From positions 1 to 60,664 of the forward strand of contig CANPWQ010000005.1 in assembly GCA_947584965.1 (NCBI GenBank): a stretch of DNA of 60,664 nt, written 5' to 3'. Position numbers and translations under genes: made by a program. The DNA comes from Candidatus Gastranaerophilales bacterium (lineage in GTDB: Bacteria; Cyanobacteriota; Vampirovibrionia; Gastranaerophilales; Gastranaerophilaceae). The first letter of the stretch is position 1. Each line of letters begins with the position of its first letter. Shown here piece by piece: positions 32,703-41,400 of the stretch. The notes under the pieces were generated by a model. The model saw nothing but the letters and a program-made list of their open reading frames with translations, was not told the origin of the DNA and ran no database searches.

Positions 32703-33779
32703 ATGAGTGAATATTTAATAATCAGCCTGTTTGTATTTGTAACAGGAGCAGTTATAGGCAGTTTTTTAAACGTAGTTGCCCTAAGAGCCATTACAAAAGA
32801 ATCAATAGTCCTGCCGCCCTCTAAATGCCCGCAATGCTCGGAGCCTATAAAATGGTTTGATAATATTCCCATATTTTCATATTTTTTCACTTTTAAAGGT
32901 AAATGCAGAAATTGCGGCTGCAAGGTAAGCATTCAATATCCGATAGTAGAAGCATTAACGGCAATATTATTTCTTATTATATTTCTAGCTTTCGGTGCAA
33001 CATTACAAACTCTCTTACTGTTAATATTGTTATCCGTGGCAACAGTTCTTATTATTACCGACATAAAAAAAGAATATCTGTATGACGCACATTTATGGAC
33101 TTTTATAATAAGCGCAATAATATATTCAATATTTTTTAAATACGGGGTTGAAAATATATTCCAAGTATTTATTGGGGCTCTTTCAGGTGTAATTATTATG
33201 GAGTTAATCGCAAGAGGTGCTTATTATCTTGTAAAGAAAACTCCTGATAAATCGGAAGAAAATACGCAAGACACAATTCAATCCAATGAAGAAACCAGCG
33301 AAGAAGAAAACTTTGATATAAATGAGTACGTAAAAAAATACAAAAGAGTATTCGGCGAGGGCGATACATATCTTGCCGCTGCCTCGGGCGCATTATTAGG
33401 CTGGAAATATTTTATTCTGGCAGTATTTGCTGCAATAATAATTCAAGCATTATGTATAATTCCTCAATTTATTAAAGGACTTTATGAAAAACAGGAATAT
33501 AAACTTATATTTTCAATTTCTGCTTTTGCAGTAATTGCTTTAATTTATTGGATTTTATCAAATCTGTTTACTTTAAATTTATATTTAATATTTGCATTTG
33601 TAATAGCATTAACATATTTCGCAATAAAAGCAATTACGGGACTAAAAAAATCAACTAACGAACAAGGCTATAAAGCAATACCGTTCGGACCAGCATTATT
33701 AATTGCAACATTTACAATTTTATTTTTCGGAAACAGTATTGCTTCATTATTAAAAAAATATATTTTCTTTTTAAGTTAA
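32703..33779 (+). CDS. pilD: Prepilin peptidase / N-methyltransferase
   Basis: A 358-residue inner-membrane aspartic peptidase (A24) that trims and methylates type IV prepilins. The N-terminal methyltransferase-type zinc site is present (Cys42, Cys45, Cys68, Cys71), with catalytic Asp120 (IITDIKKE) and Asp221 (GEGDTYL). An acidic insertion of about 35 residues (178-212) precedes the second Asp. I start at the ATG at 32703 behind AAAGGA, not at an upstream in-frame ATG. It pairs functionally with the PilM/N/O genes at about 39-41 kb. Confidence 0.9.
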   Translation: MSEYLIISLFVFVTGAVIGSFLNVVALRAITKESIVLPPSKCPQCSEPIKWFDNIPIFSYFFTFKGKCRNCGCKVSIQYPIVEALTAILFLIIFLAFGATLQTLLLLILLSVATVLIITDIKKEYLYDAHLWTFIISAIIYSIFFKYGVENIFQVFIGALSGVIIMELIARGAYYLVKKTPDKSEENTQDTIQSNEETSEEENFDINEYVKKYKRVFGEGDTYLAAASGALLGWKYFILAVFAAIIIQALCIIPQFIKGLYEKQEYKLIFSISAFAVIALIYWILSNLFTLNLYLIFAFVIALTYFAIKAITGLKKSTNEQGYKAIPFGPALLIATFTILFFGNSIASLLKKYIFFLS

Positions 33780-33780
33780 A

Positions 33781-34812
33781 TTATTCTTTATTTTTAAGAG
33801 CTTCACGGACTTTAGCTTCAATTTCGTCTTGTAATTTCAGGTTTTCTTCAAACAATTCTTTAACTTTATCTCTGCCTTGACCGAGTTTTTCGTCATTATA
33901 ACTAAACCAAGCACCTGATTTTTTAATAATATCAAGGTTAACCGCCATATCTAAAATACAGCCAGATTTGCTTATACCCTTACCGTAAATTATATCAAAT
34001 TCAGCTATTCTAAATGGCGGTGCGACTTTATTTTTAACAACTTTAACCTTAACTCTGTTGCCGATTTCCCTGTCGTCTTTTTTAAGAGTTTCAATTCTTC
34101 TGATATCAAGTCTGATACTTGCATAGTATTTAAGTGCGTTACCACCCGTTGTGGTTTCGGGATTACCAAACATAACACCAATTTTTTGGCGCAATTGATT
34201 TATAAAAATAACGGTAGTATTGGTTTTGCTGACAATACCCGTTAATTTTCTTAAAGCCTTAGACATCAAACGAGCTTGAAGCCCCATTTGTTTATCCTCC
34301 ATAGCGCCTTCAATTTCGTCTTTAGGAACAAGTGCGGCAACGGAGTCCACAACTACAATATCAACAGCCGCAGAGCGGACAAGTTCTTCCGTTATTTCAA
34401 GTGCTTGTTCACCTGTATCGGGCTGTGAAATTAAAAGTTCATCAACATTAACACCTAAGTTTCTTGCATATTCGGGGTCCAGAGCATGTTCCGCGTCAAC
34501 GAATGCTGCAATTCCGCCTTTTTTCTGGCATTCCGCAACAATATGCTGAGCCAAGGTAGTTTTACCGCTTGCTTCGGGGCCGTAAACTTCTATTATCCTG
34601 CCTCTTGGAACTCCGCCAATACCGAGAGCAACATCTAAAGATAACGCTCCCGTTGGTATAGTTTCCACATTTACCGCAGGTTTATCGCCTAAGCGCATTA
34701 TGGAGCCTTTTCCAAAATCTTTCTCTATCTTATCTATTGCAACTTTTAATGCTTTTTGTCTTTCTTCCGAAACATTTACCGTTGTTTCTTCTTCTTTTTC
34801 TTTTACTGCCAT
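33781..34812 (-). CDS. recA: Recombinase RecA
   Basis: A 343-residue DNA strand-exchange ATPase. Walker A ([10 protein letters not shown]), Walker B ([10 protein letters not shown]), the MAW/loop L2 region ([37 protein letters not shown]) and the normal acidic tail are present. It mediates recombination and SOS coprotease activity, and would be the natural agent for recombination between the 1,068-bp repeats in this window. It converges on the prepilin peptidase gene with 1 bp between stops. Confidence 0.98.
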   Translation of the reverse strand: MAVKEKEEETTVNVSEERQKALKVAIDKIEKDFGKGSIMRLGDKPAVNVETIPTGALSLDVALGIGGVPRGRIIEVYGPEASGKTTLAQHIVAECQKKGGIAAFVDAEHALDPEYARNLGVNVDELLISQPDTGEQALEITEELVRSAAVDIVVVDSVAALVPKDEIEGAMEDKQMGLQARLMSKALRKLTGIVSKTNTTVIFINQLRQKIGVMFGNPETTTGGNALKYYASIRLDIRRIETLKKDDREIGNRVKVKVVKNKVAPPFRIAEFDIIYGKGISKSGCILDMAVNLDIIKKSGAWFSYNDEKLGQGRDKVKELFEENLKLQDEIEAKVREALKNKE

Positions 34813-34840
34813 TTTAGTTTCCTTTATATCTACATTAAAT

Positions 34841-34869
34841 ATTATATCATTTACTTTTAAATAAAAGTA
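34841..34869 (-). promoter_or_regulatory. recA promoter with 18-bp palindrome (candidate SOS operator)
   Basis: On the minus strand a TATAAT (34841-34846) lies about 30 bp before the recA start. Overlapping the spacer and -35 is TACTTTTA-aa-TAAAAGTA (34852-34869), a perfect 8-bp inverted repeat with a 2-bp centre. A LexA-type repressor at this position would block transcription. The sequence does not match the E. coli or Gram-positive SOS box. Confidence 0.5.
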
Positions 34870-34958
34870 TTAATTTACCTTTTGAAACATTTTAGTTTTT
34901 TATGGCAATAAATTATTAAATTATGTTTTATAATAAATAAGCAGAAAAGGAATAAAGA

Positions 34959-35972
34959 ATGTTTGGCTTAGAATTTAGCGGAATATCAGATGTTCCAAGT
35001 AAAATTGAGCAAACGGCAGCAGACCTTGAAAGTTTGAATGCAGTTTTTTTCCAAAATCTGGAAACAGGACGTGAAGCATTTGAATTAACTTGTGCGGCTG
35101 ACCGTTTCAGAAGTGATTTACAATTTCTTGAATTAAGTGCAATTTCACGGGATAATCCGAATTTATTTAAAAAATTAAGTACCTTACGTGATAAATCATA
35201 TAAAGTTACCTCTCCGGAACAACTTGAAGCATTAAAAAAACAATTAGAACAAATAAAAAGCTCGCAAGCATCATTACAGGCAGCAAAAACAGCACAAGCT
35301 GAAATTGCGGTCAAACAGGCAGCAGCACATCGTAAGCCTATAATTACAGATGTTTCCAAAGAAGTAACAGAAACTGTGACAGACACGGCTAAAAAAACAT
35401 CTCAAATAACAAAAACACCTGCGACAAAAATCGTAATGGATGAAGCTGCTATCAAAGCTGAAGCAGCTACAAGAACACAAGCTCAACAGCAGGCAGCTAT
35501 AAATGCCGAAAAAGCTCAAAAATTTTATTCGAGTTTAAGCGATGCTGCAACAGGTAAATCCGCAGCCGAAAGTGCTAAAGTCTTTGAAGAAGCAGCTATA
35601 AATGCGGAAGCTCAAGCAAGAACACAAGCACAGCAGCAGGCAGCTATAAATGCGCAAAAAGCTCAAGAGTTTTATTCGAGTTTAAGCGATGCTGCAACAG
35701 GTAAATCCGCAGCCGAAAGCGCTGCAGTTTTTGAAGAGGCTGCCGTAAAAGCCGAAGCAGCAGTTAAAAAACCGATAACTCCAACAATCAATAATGCTGA
35801 TGATATTGTTAAAAATAATAAAAATTTAAAGGATTCAATATTAAAAGTTATAAAATCCAAAAAATTTAAATATGGAGCAATCGCAGCTGCAATTATAATT
35901 GCGGGAACTATAATTTTTACTCATTTAAAAAAGAAAAACGAAAAAAAACACAATCTTAATACAGTTAAATAA
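34959..35972 (+). CDS. Repeat-containing coiled-coil protein with C-terminal TM anchor
   Basis: A 337-residue Ala/Lys/Glu/Gln-rich protein. N-terminal residues 1-110 form helices (EQLEALKKQLEQIKSSQASL). Residues about 161-258 are two 49-residue tandem repeats (each with QAQQQAAINA...FYSSLSDAATGKSAAESA) plus a partial third. The C-terminus has one TM helix (AIAAAIIIAGTIIFTHL) and a Lys-rich tail, so it is probably anchored by its C-terminus. It starts MFGLEFSGIS, close to the shared N-terminal motif. Function unknown; the repeat number may vary between strains. Confidence 0.6.
   Translation: MFGLEFSGISDVPSKIEQTAADLESLNAVFFQNLETGREAFELTCAADRFRSDLQFLELSAISRDNPNLFKKLSTLRDKSYKVTSPEQLEALKKQLEQIKSSQASLQAAKTAQAEIAVKQAAAHRKPIITDVSKEVTETVTDTAKKTSQITKTPATKIVMDEAAIKAEAATRTQAQQQAAINAEKAQKFYSSLSDAATGKSAAESAKVFEEAAINAEAQARTQAQQQAAINAQKAQEFYSSLSDAATGKSAAESAAVFEEAAVKAEAAVKKPITPTINNADDIVKNNKNLKDSILKVIKSKKFKYGAIAAAIIIAGTIIFTHLKKKNEKKHNLNTVK
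35439..35732 (+). repeat. Two 147-bp tandem repeats within a gene
   Basis: Units 35439-35585 and 35586-35732 encode 49-residue modules that are nearly identical over their second half, including an unbroken match through the TTTATTCGAGTTTAAGCGAT block. Recent expansion by slippage or unequal recombination is likely. Confidence 0.8.
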
Positions 35973-36057
35973 ATTTTTCGCAACATAATAATTTTTTTTA
36001 TGCAAATATAATATTTTTTTGCTAAAATTATTCCTGTATTTATTAAGGGGATATTTC

Positions 36058-37359
36058 ATGAAAAATAAAATAATTATGTTTTGGGCTATTGTAATAATAA
36101 CTATAATATCCGCAGTTATAATAAAAGTTAAACCTATTCCTTTGGGATTGGATTTAGTAGGCGGTTCAAGAATTGTTCTTGAAGCCCAAACAACAGATAC
36201 AATATCTGAGATAACACAGGATATGATGGATGGATTAAAAGCGGCACTTGAAAACAGGGTCAATGCAATGGGTGTATCCGAAACCATGGTTCAACAAATG
36301 GGTGATAAACGTCTGCTTATAGAAATTCCTAATATTTCTGACCCTAAACTTGCAAGAGAGTTTTTAGGTGAAACTGCGGAATTGGAATTTAAAAAACCGA
36401 TATTAGATGATAACGGAAATGTTAAAGGCTGGGAACCTTCCGGATTATCGGGTGAAGATTTAAATAAAGCTCAAGTCGGAACCGATGCTGCCGGCAGATG
36501 GCTTATATCTCTTGAATTTAACGGCAAGGGGGCTCATAAATTCGCAAAATTAACACGTGAGTTTAAAGGATTTCCGATTGCTATTTATTTTAACGGAGAA
36601 AGCGTATCAGAACCTGTTGTTCAACAGGAAATTACAGGCGGTAACGCCCAAATAACGGGTGAATTCACACACGATGAAGCTAAAAAAGTTGTTGACCTTT
36701 TAAATGCAGGAGCACTTCCTGTTCCTGCTCAAATTATTGAAGAAAATACGGTTGGTCCGACTTTAGGTGCAGACTCTCTACATAAGAGCAAAACCGCAGG
36801 CTTTATCGGAATTATTGCCGTTATGGTATTTATGATTTTCTGGTACAGAGTCCCGGGTTTAATTGCTAATATTGCACTTATTGTTTATTCTTTAATTGTT
36901 TTTGCAATATTCAAAACAATACCCGTTACGCTTACTTTAGCAGGTATTGCAGGGTTTATTTTAAGTATAGGTATGGCGGTTGACGCTAATATATTAATTT
37001 TTGAACGTACAAAAGAAGAATTAAAATCGGGCAGAACACTGTTTACAGCTATTAATTCAGGTTTTGACAGAGCATTTACAAGTATATTCGACTCTAATAT
37101 GTCTACAATAATTATTTGTGCAATATTATATTTCTTAGGCTCAAATATTGTTAAAGGATTTGCACTTACACTTGCAATCGGTGTTATGGTTAGTATGTTC
37201 TCCGCTATTACGGTTACTAAAAACCTTATGCACCTTATCTTTGGTACGGGACAATTAAAATATCCCGCACTATTCGGACTGAAAGAATCTGATATAAATG
37301 AAGCCTATGAAGCGTCCGAAACTAAACGCGAAAAAGCTAAATTCGGAGTACTTGATTAA
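36058..37359 (+). CDS. secD: Protein translocase subunit SecD
   Basis: A 433-residue SecD of the compact form. After an N-terminal TM helix (IIMFWAIVIITIISAVII) come LGLDLVGGSRIVLE, the periplasmic P1 domain, and five TM helices starting TAGFIGIIAVMVFMIFW with the conserved GMAVDANILIFERTKEELKSG. It uses the proton gradient to complete Sec-dependent export. The start at 36058 follows AAGGGG; a longer in-frame start adds residues with no ribosome site. secF follows 18 bp later. Confidence 0.95.
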   Translation: MKNKIIMFWAIVIITIISAVIIKVKPIPLGLDLVGGSRIVLEAQTTDTISEITQDMMDGLKAALENRVNAMGVSETMVQQMGDKRLLIEIPNISDPKLAREFLGETAELEFKKPILDDNGNVKGWEPSGLSGEDLNKAQVGTDAAGRWLISLEFNGKGAHKFAKLTREFKGFPIAIYFNGESVSEPVVQQEITGGNAQITGEFTHDEAKKVVDLLNAGALPVPAQIIEENTVGPTLGADSLHKSKTAGFIGIIAVMVFMIFWYRVPGLIANIALIVYSLIVFAIFKTIPVTLTLAGIAGFILSIGMAVDANILIFERTKEELKSGRTLFTAINSGFDRAFTSIFDSNMSTIIICAILYFLGSNIVKGFALTLAIGVMVSMFSAITVTKNLMHLIFGTGQLKYPALFGLKESDINEAYEASETKREKAKFGVLD

Positions 37360-37377
37360 TTAAGAGGAGATTATAAA

Positions 37378-38370
37378 ATGTCATATAGTGTTTTTGACGC
37401 AAAAAGATATGTAGACGTAATTAAATACAGATGGCTGTGGCTGTGTATTTCTTTTATATTCCTGTTGCCATGTATTATTGCTATGTTATGGTCTGTAAAA
37501 GTTTACCCTACACACACACCGTTACTTGTTGGTATTGATTTTACGGGCGGTACTATTATTCAATATTCCGTTAATAAAGAAATTTCTACTAATGAAATCG
37601 GTAAAATAAGATTTGATTTGTCAAAAAACAATATAGAAAACCCTGTTATTCAAGTATTAAAGCCAACTACAACAGATAACAATTCAAATATTAAAAATAT
37701 TATATCCATTAAAACTAAATTTTCACAAGACGGTCAAAATGAAACGATAGACAAAGTAAGCGAGGTATTAAAAGTTGACTACCCCGATGCACAGCTTGTT
37801 CAAGTTAATTCGGTTGGTCCGCTTTTAGGCAAGCAGTTATTTATTAATTCTCTAATAGCCATATCACTTGCTCTGCTTGGTATTGTAATTTATTTAACAA
37901 TAAGATTTCATATAGAATTTGCGGTTGTAGCCTGCATTGCACTATTCCATGACGTATTAATTACCGTTGGGGTATTTTCAATTTTAGGATTGTTCTACGG
38001 CGTTACCGTTGACAGTTTATTTATTACCGCTATTCTTACTGTTCTTGGATACAGCGTTAATAACACTATTGTTGTATTTGACAGAGTAAGAGAAAACTTA
38101 AAATTTTATTCCAAAAAAGCTACTTATGATGAAATAGTTAATGTATCTGTTAACCAGACACTTGCAAGGAGTATAAACACATCATTAACAACATTGTTAA
38201 CTTTAGGCGCACTTTATTTCTTAGGTGGAGTTACAACAAAAGATTTTGTACTTGTTATGATAATCGGCGTTATTGCAGGAACATACTCCAGCATATTTGT
38301 TGCGAATACATTAATTGCACTTTGGAATGACCTCCAAAACAAAAAGAAGAAACAAAGCGCGGAAGCATAA
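37378..38370 (+). CDS. secF: Protein translocase subunit SecF
   Basis: A 330-residue partner of SecD with an N-terminal TM helix, the signature GIDFTGGTIIQY (near residue 54), a short periplasmic loop and five C-terminal TM helices including VLGYSVNNTIVVFDRVREN. AGAGGAGA precedes the ATG. It is followed 1 bp after its stop by a helix-turn-helix/zinc-ribbon gene, so the three form one transcription unit. Confidence 0.95.
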   Translation: MSYSVFDAKRYVDVIKYRWLWLCISFIFLLPCIIAMLWSVKVYPTHTPLLVGIDFTGGTIIQYSVNKEISTNEIGKIRFDLSKNNIENPVIQVLKPTTTDNNSNIKNIISIKTKFSQDGQNETIDKVSEVLKVDYPDAQLVQVNSVGPLLGKQLFINSLIAISLALLGIVIYLTIRFHIEFAVVACIALFHDVLITVGVFSILGLFYGVTVDSLFITAILTVLGYSVNNTIVVFDRVRENLKFYSKKATYDEIVNVSVNQTLARSINTSLTTLLTLGALYFLGGVTTKDFVLVMIIGVIAGTYSSIFVANTLIALWNDLQNKKKKQSAEA

Positions 38371-38371
38371 A

Positions 38372-38791
38372 ATGACTGAATATAAAGCGTTATCGGAATT
38401 TATACGCGAGCAAAGAGAAAAAGCAGGTTTATCAGTTACGGGGCTTGCTAAAAAAACGGCATTATCCGTTGAACAAATTGAAGACATTGAATCGGGTAAA
38501 GAATTATTTTTACCTGCTACCGTAAGGCAGAAACTTGCTAAGGGTTTAAAACTTAATCCTATTGATATTAAACATTACGAAAGAATACTTACGGGAGTTT
38601 ATGATAAAGTTACCGATAAATATATTAATGATGTAAAACGCTTAATTTTAGAGGGCGAAACGGAAAATTTGATATGCCCTATATGCGGCGCCAAATTAAA
38701 TACAAAAGTTATCAGATTGCTTGACCTTGAAGATAAAATTGCATTGCACCCAAAAGCACAATGCAGTAAATGCTCGTTTCAAATTAAATAA
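38372..38791 (+). CDS. XRE-type HTH protein with C-terminal zinc ribbon
   Basis: A 139-residue protein. Residues about 5-60 form a Cro/XRE helix-turn-helix (LSEFIREQREKAGLSVTGLAKKTALSVEQIEDIESGK). The C-terminus has two Cys pairs, CPICG and CSKC, forming a zinc ribbon. It begins one base after the secF stop and is probably translationally coupled. Its target is unknown; the placement could reflect regulation of envelope genes. Confidence 0.7.
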   Translation: MTEYKALSEFIREQREKAGLSVTGLAKKTALSVEQIEDIESGKELFLPATVRQKLAKGLKLNPIDIKHYERILTGVYDKVTDKYINDVKRLILEGETENLICPICGAKLNTKVIRLLDLEDKIALHPKAQCSKCSFQIK

Positions 38792-38891
38792 TTTGCTTCT
38801 TTGTTTTTCCTGTTCGCACAACCCCTGCAACCTCGATTCCATAAACCTTTCCGGTTTCTTCCCGCTCAGCCTTGGTTATTGTTCCCTCGGG

Positions 38892-38966
38892 TTCGGCTGC
38901 AGCGGCAGCCTTAAAACTCAATCTAACATATTATACTTAAAAGCTAAACTTTAAACCCGCTCTGCG
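38892..38966. repeat. Structured intergenic repeat, copy A
   Basis: A 75-bp element with GGCTGC-agcg-GCAGCC, a conserved middle ending ACATATTATA, a small hairpin around CTAAA (AAAG/CTTT), and the CCCGC-tct-GCGGG hairpin. A second copy is at 52928-53001. It lies in the 196-bp gap between the convergent HTH and PilO genes, where it may also stop transcription. Confidence 0.7.
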
Positions 38967-38987
38967 GGCACCCTGCGGAAAAACCCG

Positions 38988-39578
38988 CTATTCTTCTTTG
39001 GTTTGTTTCTTTGAATAAAGTGTTATTGCCATATTTATTAAAATATAATCTTCATTTCCCGAAAATGCCGTAACATCTAATTTAGATATTGATATTAAAT
39101 AAGGAAATGATGTTGTAAGCTCATTCATAAATGTTTTTAACTGAGTATATGTTGAAACAAAGAAAAACTTTAATTCACAAACATTGTATGTATCTGAAAA
39201 ATTATTATAAATTGCACTGCTTGCAGGCTTCATATCATATTCAATTGACCTTATCAATAAACCGTTATATTGAGCACGTTTAATGATATCATCAAACATT
39301 GTACCAAACTTACCTAAATTATCATCACTATTAACAGAATTAGTTATATATACTTGTTTTAATGATTGAATCTGTATATCTTCTTGTTTTCTTTTTTCTT
39401 TTTCTTGATCATATTGCTCTTGAAGTCTTTGTACTTCTAAAGAGTCAGTATTAATTTTATTTTGTGCTCTTTGATAATCATTAAATGCAGGATTACAAAA
39501 ACTATATATAATTAATAAAAATATTACTACTGCACCCAGTAAAACTATTGGAACTAATTGATTATTTTTTTTATTCAT
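38988..39578 (-). CDS. pilO: Type IV pilus assembly protein PilO-like
   Basis: A 196-residue bitopic inner-membrane protein: TM helix at about 10-30 (IVLLGAVVIFLLIIYSF), a Gln/Lys/Glu-rich coiled coil (about 35-75) and a ferredoxin-like periplasmic domain. This is the PilO layout, in which it pairs with PilN to align the pilus machinery. It lies 28 bp downstream of the PilM-PilN fusion on the same strand. Confidence 0.75.
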   Translation of the reverse strand: MNKKNNQLVPIVLLGAVVIFLLIIYSFCNPAFNDYQRAQNKINTDSLEVQRLQEQYDQEKEKRKQEDIQIQSLKQVYITNSVNSDDNLGKFGTMFDDIIKRAQYNGLLIRSIEYDMKPASSAIYNNFSDTYNVCELKFFFVSTYTQLKTFMNELTTSFPYLISISKLDVTAFSGNEDYILINMAITLYSKKQTKEE

Positions 39579-39606
39579 ATTTCCCTCTGTATTATTTGAA
39601 TTTTTA

Positions 39607-41277
39607 TTATATTACCGGCGGCGGAGGTGTTATTGTATTACCGCTGCTTGCAGGCACCGATGAAGATGTTTGTGAATATCTCACTTTTCCTGATGATCCT
39701 GTCAAATTACTATCAGAATTTTGTACATTATCCTCTTCAATATATACATCCTGACTTGCTGTTTTTATTTCAAATGTGTATCCGTTTGGTATTCTATGAG
39801 AAGTATTATCATATAAAGTGTTAATAGAAAGTTTTGATAATGTTAGATCACCATTTTTTTCTTTCAGCCCTTTTACAAAACTATTAACGGCTTCACTTGA
39901 TTTTGCTTCACCGACAATTCCAATTCCACCCGCATCGTTCGTAATAAATTTCTTTATATATATAGATTCGGGAGTTTCTGTTGATAATGCATTATATACA
40001 CCTACTATTGATGTATTGTTATCTATAATTTGTTTTAATACAGGGAATACACTTTCACTACGTGTTTTTTGATTTCTTTTCAATCTTTCTTCAAATACTT
40101 GTTTTCTTTTAACTATCTTATCAGAATTATCTAAAGCGTTATTAGCCATAGAATTTAATATTGTATGTAATAAACCGCCAATTATAATCCCAATAAAAAT
40201 TGCCAATAAAAAAATAACAACTATAAACCTTATTAGTTCAACCTCAAAGCCAAAAGCCTCTACCATTGCTGATTTTATTCTATCCGGCGGTAAGAAATTT
40301 ATATTTAAAGGATATTCATCATAGTCTGCAACAGCAGAACCAACGGCTTCCAATGTTAAATACGATATCATATTAGTATCAACGGAACCGTAATCTGAAA
40401 CATCTATAAATCTTTCATCAGAATTTGAACTTTTGTTTATATAGTCTATTTCACCTGCGAAGTCAAGCAATGAAGATAATTGTTCAGCATTAACTTCATC
40501 GGTTTCGCTTATTATCAATAATGACATTGGACTATGCTTTGATATAGAGCCTGAAGCAATTTTTGATATTGCAGAATTAACTTCTTCTATTGAAAATGAT
40601 TTTACCGCCAGCGGTTCTTCAAAATAGTCTATTAAAGTATTTCCTTCCATATAAAATGTTGAACAGCTGTTTGGAGTTACCAATAATATAGATGTTTTTT
40701 CTTCTTTTTGGAAAAACTTTTCAAATCTGTCACAGTATTGTAGTGCTTTTAAAAGTGAAGAATATGAAGAATCAATTCTTACCAATTCACAATTCATATT
40801 ATCGAAAATCTCGATAAATTTAGCTACTGATTTTGATTGAATTGCACCAAATATAACTTTCTTCTGTCCCGAGGATTTTTGATTATTTACTTTAGAAAAA
40901 GATATAATTGGTTCATTTCTTTTAAATATATATAAATCTTCAATTTCAGCCTGTAAATTTTCTATAATATACGGTGTTTCTGATTCGCTTTCAATTAGGG
41001 TAATACCGAAATGTACATTTGGCAAATTTAATGTTACCGCGCACTGTGAAGGCTCCAGTCCGGCTTCATCAAATAATCCCTCAAGTACTTCTTTTAACTC
41101 TTCATAATCTATTACTTCTCTTATTGCGTTATTATATTTTATATTTCCGGAAACATATTTTTCTACACTTTTAGTACGTTTATTAACACAAACCAATTCA
41201 ATAAAATTATTTGAAGAAATACTGATACCTACATGTGTCTTTTTCCTAAATCCGATTTTATCTAACAACTCACTCAT
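39607..41277 (-). CDS. PilM-PilN fusion-type pilus assembly protein
   Basis: A 556-residue protein that appears to join two pilus proteins normally encoded apart. Residues 1-310 resemble PilM, an actin-like cytosolic platform (VGISISSNNFIELVCV, later AVTLNLPNVHFGI and phosphate-loop-like TSILLVTPNSC). Residues about 322-327 (NINFLP) match the conserved N-terminal segment of PilN, followed by a TM helix (FIVVIFLLAIFIGIIIGGLL), a coiled coil and a PilN-like periplasmic domain, then a Ser/Pro-rich tail ending in five prolines. It is followed by pilO. Confidence 0.65.
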   Translation of the reverse strand: MSELLDKIGFRKKTHVGISISSNNFIELVCVNKRTKSVEKYVSGNIKYNNAIREVIDYEELKEVLEGLFDEAGLEPSQCAVTLNLPNVHFGITLIESESETPYIIENLQAEIEDLYIFKRNEPIISFSKVNNQKSSGQKKVIFGAIQSKSVAKFIEIFDNMNCELVRIDSSYSSLLKALQYCDRFEKFFQKEEKTSILLVTPNSCSTFYMEGNTLIDYFEEPLAVKSFSIEEVNSAISKIASGSISKHSPMSLLIISETDEVNAEQLSSLLDFAGEIDYINKSSNSDERFIDVSDYGSVDTNMISYLTLEAVGSAVADYDEYPLNINFLPPDRIKSAMVEAFGFEVELIRFIVVIFLLAIFIGIIIGGLLHTILNSMANNALDNSDKIVKRKQVFEERLKRNQKTRSESVFPVLKQIIDNNTSIVGVYNALSTETPESIYIKKFITNDAGGIGIVGEAKSSEAVNSFVKGLKEKNGDLTLSKLSINTLYDNTSHRIPNGYTFEIKTASQDVYIEEDNVQNSDSNLTGSSGKVRYSQTSSSVPASSGNTITPPPPVI

Positions 41278-41387
41278 AACTATCCTATTTTTAATTCTTA
41301 TAATATATTATTTATAATAGACTAATATTTAAATTAAGGCAACAAATATTATGAATTATTTTTTGCTGAAAACTACTCCGTTTAATG

Positions 41388-41393
41388 TATAAT
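41388..41393 (+). promoter_or_regulatory. -10 element of a likely leaderless rlmB transcript
   Basis: TATAAT ends 7 bp before the rlmB ATG, so transcription would begin at or next to the start codon. No Shine-Dalgarno is present. A -35 is weak (TTGCTG at 41363-41368, 19-bp spacing). Confidence 0.5.
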
Positions 41394-41400
41394 AAGTTTT

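Noticed and set aside
35439-35732. CRISPR-like array
   Set aside because: The repeats are long, contiguous and in frame within one protein; there are no short identical repeats with unique spacers, and no cas genes anywhere in the window.
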